DNA of 6,488 nt from NCBI GenBank assembly GCA_002449595.1, contig DJXE01000031.1, positions 1,592-8,079 of the forward strand, in the 5' to 3' direction. The notes beneath the pieces were generated by a model, which did not search any database, was not told the DNA's origin, and saw nothing but the letters and a program-made list of their open reading frames with translations. This DNA comes from Lachnospiraceae bacterium UBA7012 (GTDB lineage Bacteria; Bacillota; Clostridia; Lachnospirales; Lachnospiraceae). A program made the translations under genes and the position numbers. How positions within the stretch are numbered: the stretch's first letter is position 1; each line of letters starts with the position of its first letter. This document shows, one piece after another, positions 5,574 to 6,488 of the stretch.

Positions 5574-6488
5574 ATGCCAAAATACTATCTGGCGATCGAC
5601 TTCGGCGCGTCCAGCGGCCGCCATATGCTCGGGCATATGGAAGACGGCAGGATGATCCTGGAGGAGGTCTACCGCTTTGAAAACGGGATGGTGAAGAAGA
5701 ACGGCCACCGCTGCTGGGACACGGAGCGCCTGTTCGGGGAGATCCTGAACGGCATGAAGAAGTGCGCCGAGATCGGGAAGATCCCGTCCAGCATGGCGAT
5801 CGATACATGGGGCGTCGACTACGCGCTCCTCGACGCGGAGGGGAACCTCGCCGCGGAGACTTACGGCTATCGCGACCACCGCACGGACGGCGTCGATGAA
5901 AAGGTTTACCGCCTGATTCCTCATGACGAGCTCTACGCCAGGACCGGCATCCAGAAACTGGCGTTCAACACGATCTACCAGCTCGCCGCGGCGAAGGAGC
6001 AGGAGCCGGAGACGTTCGAGAGGGCGGCGACTTTGCTTTTCCTGCCCGATTACTTCCATTACCTGCTCACCGGCGTCCGCAAGTCCGAGTACACCAACGC
6101 GACGACGGGGCAGCTGGTCAGCCCGGAGACGAAACAGTGGGATATGGAACTGATCCGCAGGATCGGCATTCCGGAGAAGCTCTTCCTGCCGCTTGAGCTG
6201 CCGGGATCTTATGTCGGCAATCTGAAAAAGGAAATTCAGGACATCGTGGGCTTTGACTGCGAAGTCGTGATGGCGGCATCGCACGACACGGCGTCGGCGG
6301 TCGTCTCCGTCCCGTCGCAGTCCGACAGCGCGATGTACATCAGCTCCGGGACCTGGTCGCTCATGGGCGTCGAGCTCAAGGAGGCGATCTGCTCGCCGGA
6401 GAGCATGCGCGCCAACCTCACGAACGAGGGCGGCTACGACTACCGGTTCCGCTACCTGAAGAATATCATGGGCCTGTGGATGATCCAG
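5574..6488 (+). CDS. rhaB: Rhamnulokinase (FGGY-family sugar kinase), 3' part beyond the window
   Basis: Cytoplasmic kinase that phosphorylates L-rhamnulose to L-rhamnulose 1-phosphate with ATP, the second step of L-rhamnose breakdown. The 305 visible residues run open to the window edge, out of roughly 480 in complete RhaB proteins. The N-terminal ATP-binding motif is AIDFGASSGR (7-16). Further RhaB-like motifs are MAIDTWGVDYALLD (74-87), YGYRDHRT (97-104), FLPDYFHYLLTG (156-167), EYTNATTGQL (172-181), ASHDTASAV (235-243) and YISSGTWSLMGVE (255-267). Asp238 in SHDTAS is the expected catalytic base, matching Asp237 of E. coli RhaB. The combination of the DYFHYLLTG and EYTNATTGQL stretches favours RhaB over xylulokinase, glycerol kinase or fuculokinase. 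The start is secure: AGGAGG (5561-5566) lies 7 bases ahead of the ATG. It diverges from the AEC transporter. Other rha genes, if present, would be downstream and outside this window. Confidence 0.93.
   Translation, partial: MPKYYLAIDFGASSGRHMLGHMEDGRMILEEVYRFENGMVKKNGHRCWDTERLFGEILNGMKKCAEIGKIPSSMAIDTWGVDYALLDAEGNLAAETYGYRDHRTDGVDEKVYRLIPHDELYARTGIQKLAFNTIYQLAAAKEQEPETFERAATLLFLPDYFHYLLTGVRKSEYTNATTGQLVSPETKQWDMELIRRIGIPEKLFLPLELPGSYVGNLKKEIQDIVGFDCEVVMAASHDTASAVVSVPSQSDSAMYISSGTWSLMGVELKEAICSPESMRANLTNEGGYDYRFRYLKNIMGLWMIQ

Noticed and set aside
5270..5575. N-terminal extension of the transporter by about 100 residues
   Set aside because: The open frame runs through the AT-rich promoter region with odd low-complexity content; the family N-terminus begins at 5269.
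5477..5680. A 67-codon open frame starting in the rhaB leader and overlapping the rhaB start
   Set aside because: No ribosome binding site at its ATG, composition of an out-of-frame reading over rhaB, and the rhaB start itself is strong.
5328..6284. Long reverse-strand open frame across rhaB (318 codons)
   Set aside because: It is antisense to clear RhaB motifs, is Arg/His/Val-rich as expected from a GC-rich shadow frame, and matches no family I recognise. The same reasoning removes the long reverse frames over ddl (1701-2600) and murF (2849-4165).

Overview
The window is an ordinary chromosomal stretch from what looks like a GC-rich Firmicute, most likely a Lachnospiraceae-type Clostridium relative. 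This is inferred from the style of the proteins (a long-form D-Ala-D-Ala ligase, MurF with Gram-positive motifs, a RhaB-type kinase), strong AGGAGG-like ribosome binding sites, extended -10 promoters of the TGTGn-TATAnT kind, and GC-rich codon use next to AT-rich intergenic DNA. No search was run, so the family is a guess. I see no phage, insertion sequence, CRISPR array, tRNA or rRNA.

Layout. Bases 1-32 are the last codons of an OmpR-type response regulator, followed by its partner, a two-transmembrane sensor histidine kinase (92-1513, +). After a short gap with its own promoter comes a two-gene peptidoglycan cassette on the + strand: ddl (1728-2804) and murF (2834-4261). Ddl makes D-Ala-D-Ala, and MurF attaches it to the UDP-MurNAc-tripeptide, so the product of the first enzyme is the substrate of the second. 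Facing murF, with only 3 bases between the stop codons, is a 10-helix AEC-family (auxin efflux carrier-like) transporter on the - strand (4265-5269). A 304-base AT-rich intergenic region (5270-5573) separates it from a divergent rhamnulokinase gene, rhaB (5574 to the window end, + strand, 3' part missing).

The genes are all recognisable and none forms an undescribed system. The most unusual DNA is the 5270-5573 region. Two extended -10 promoters face each other about 30 bp apart, five related 10-base units run in near-helical phase, several TGTGG/CCACA half-sites lie around them, and a separate 8-bp inverted repeat sits further down the rhaB leader. The ddl leader also has a perfect 8-bp hairpin that overlaps the ribosome binding site. 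These regulatory readings come from sequence inspection only.
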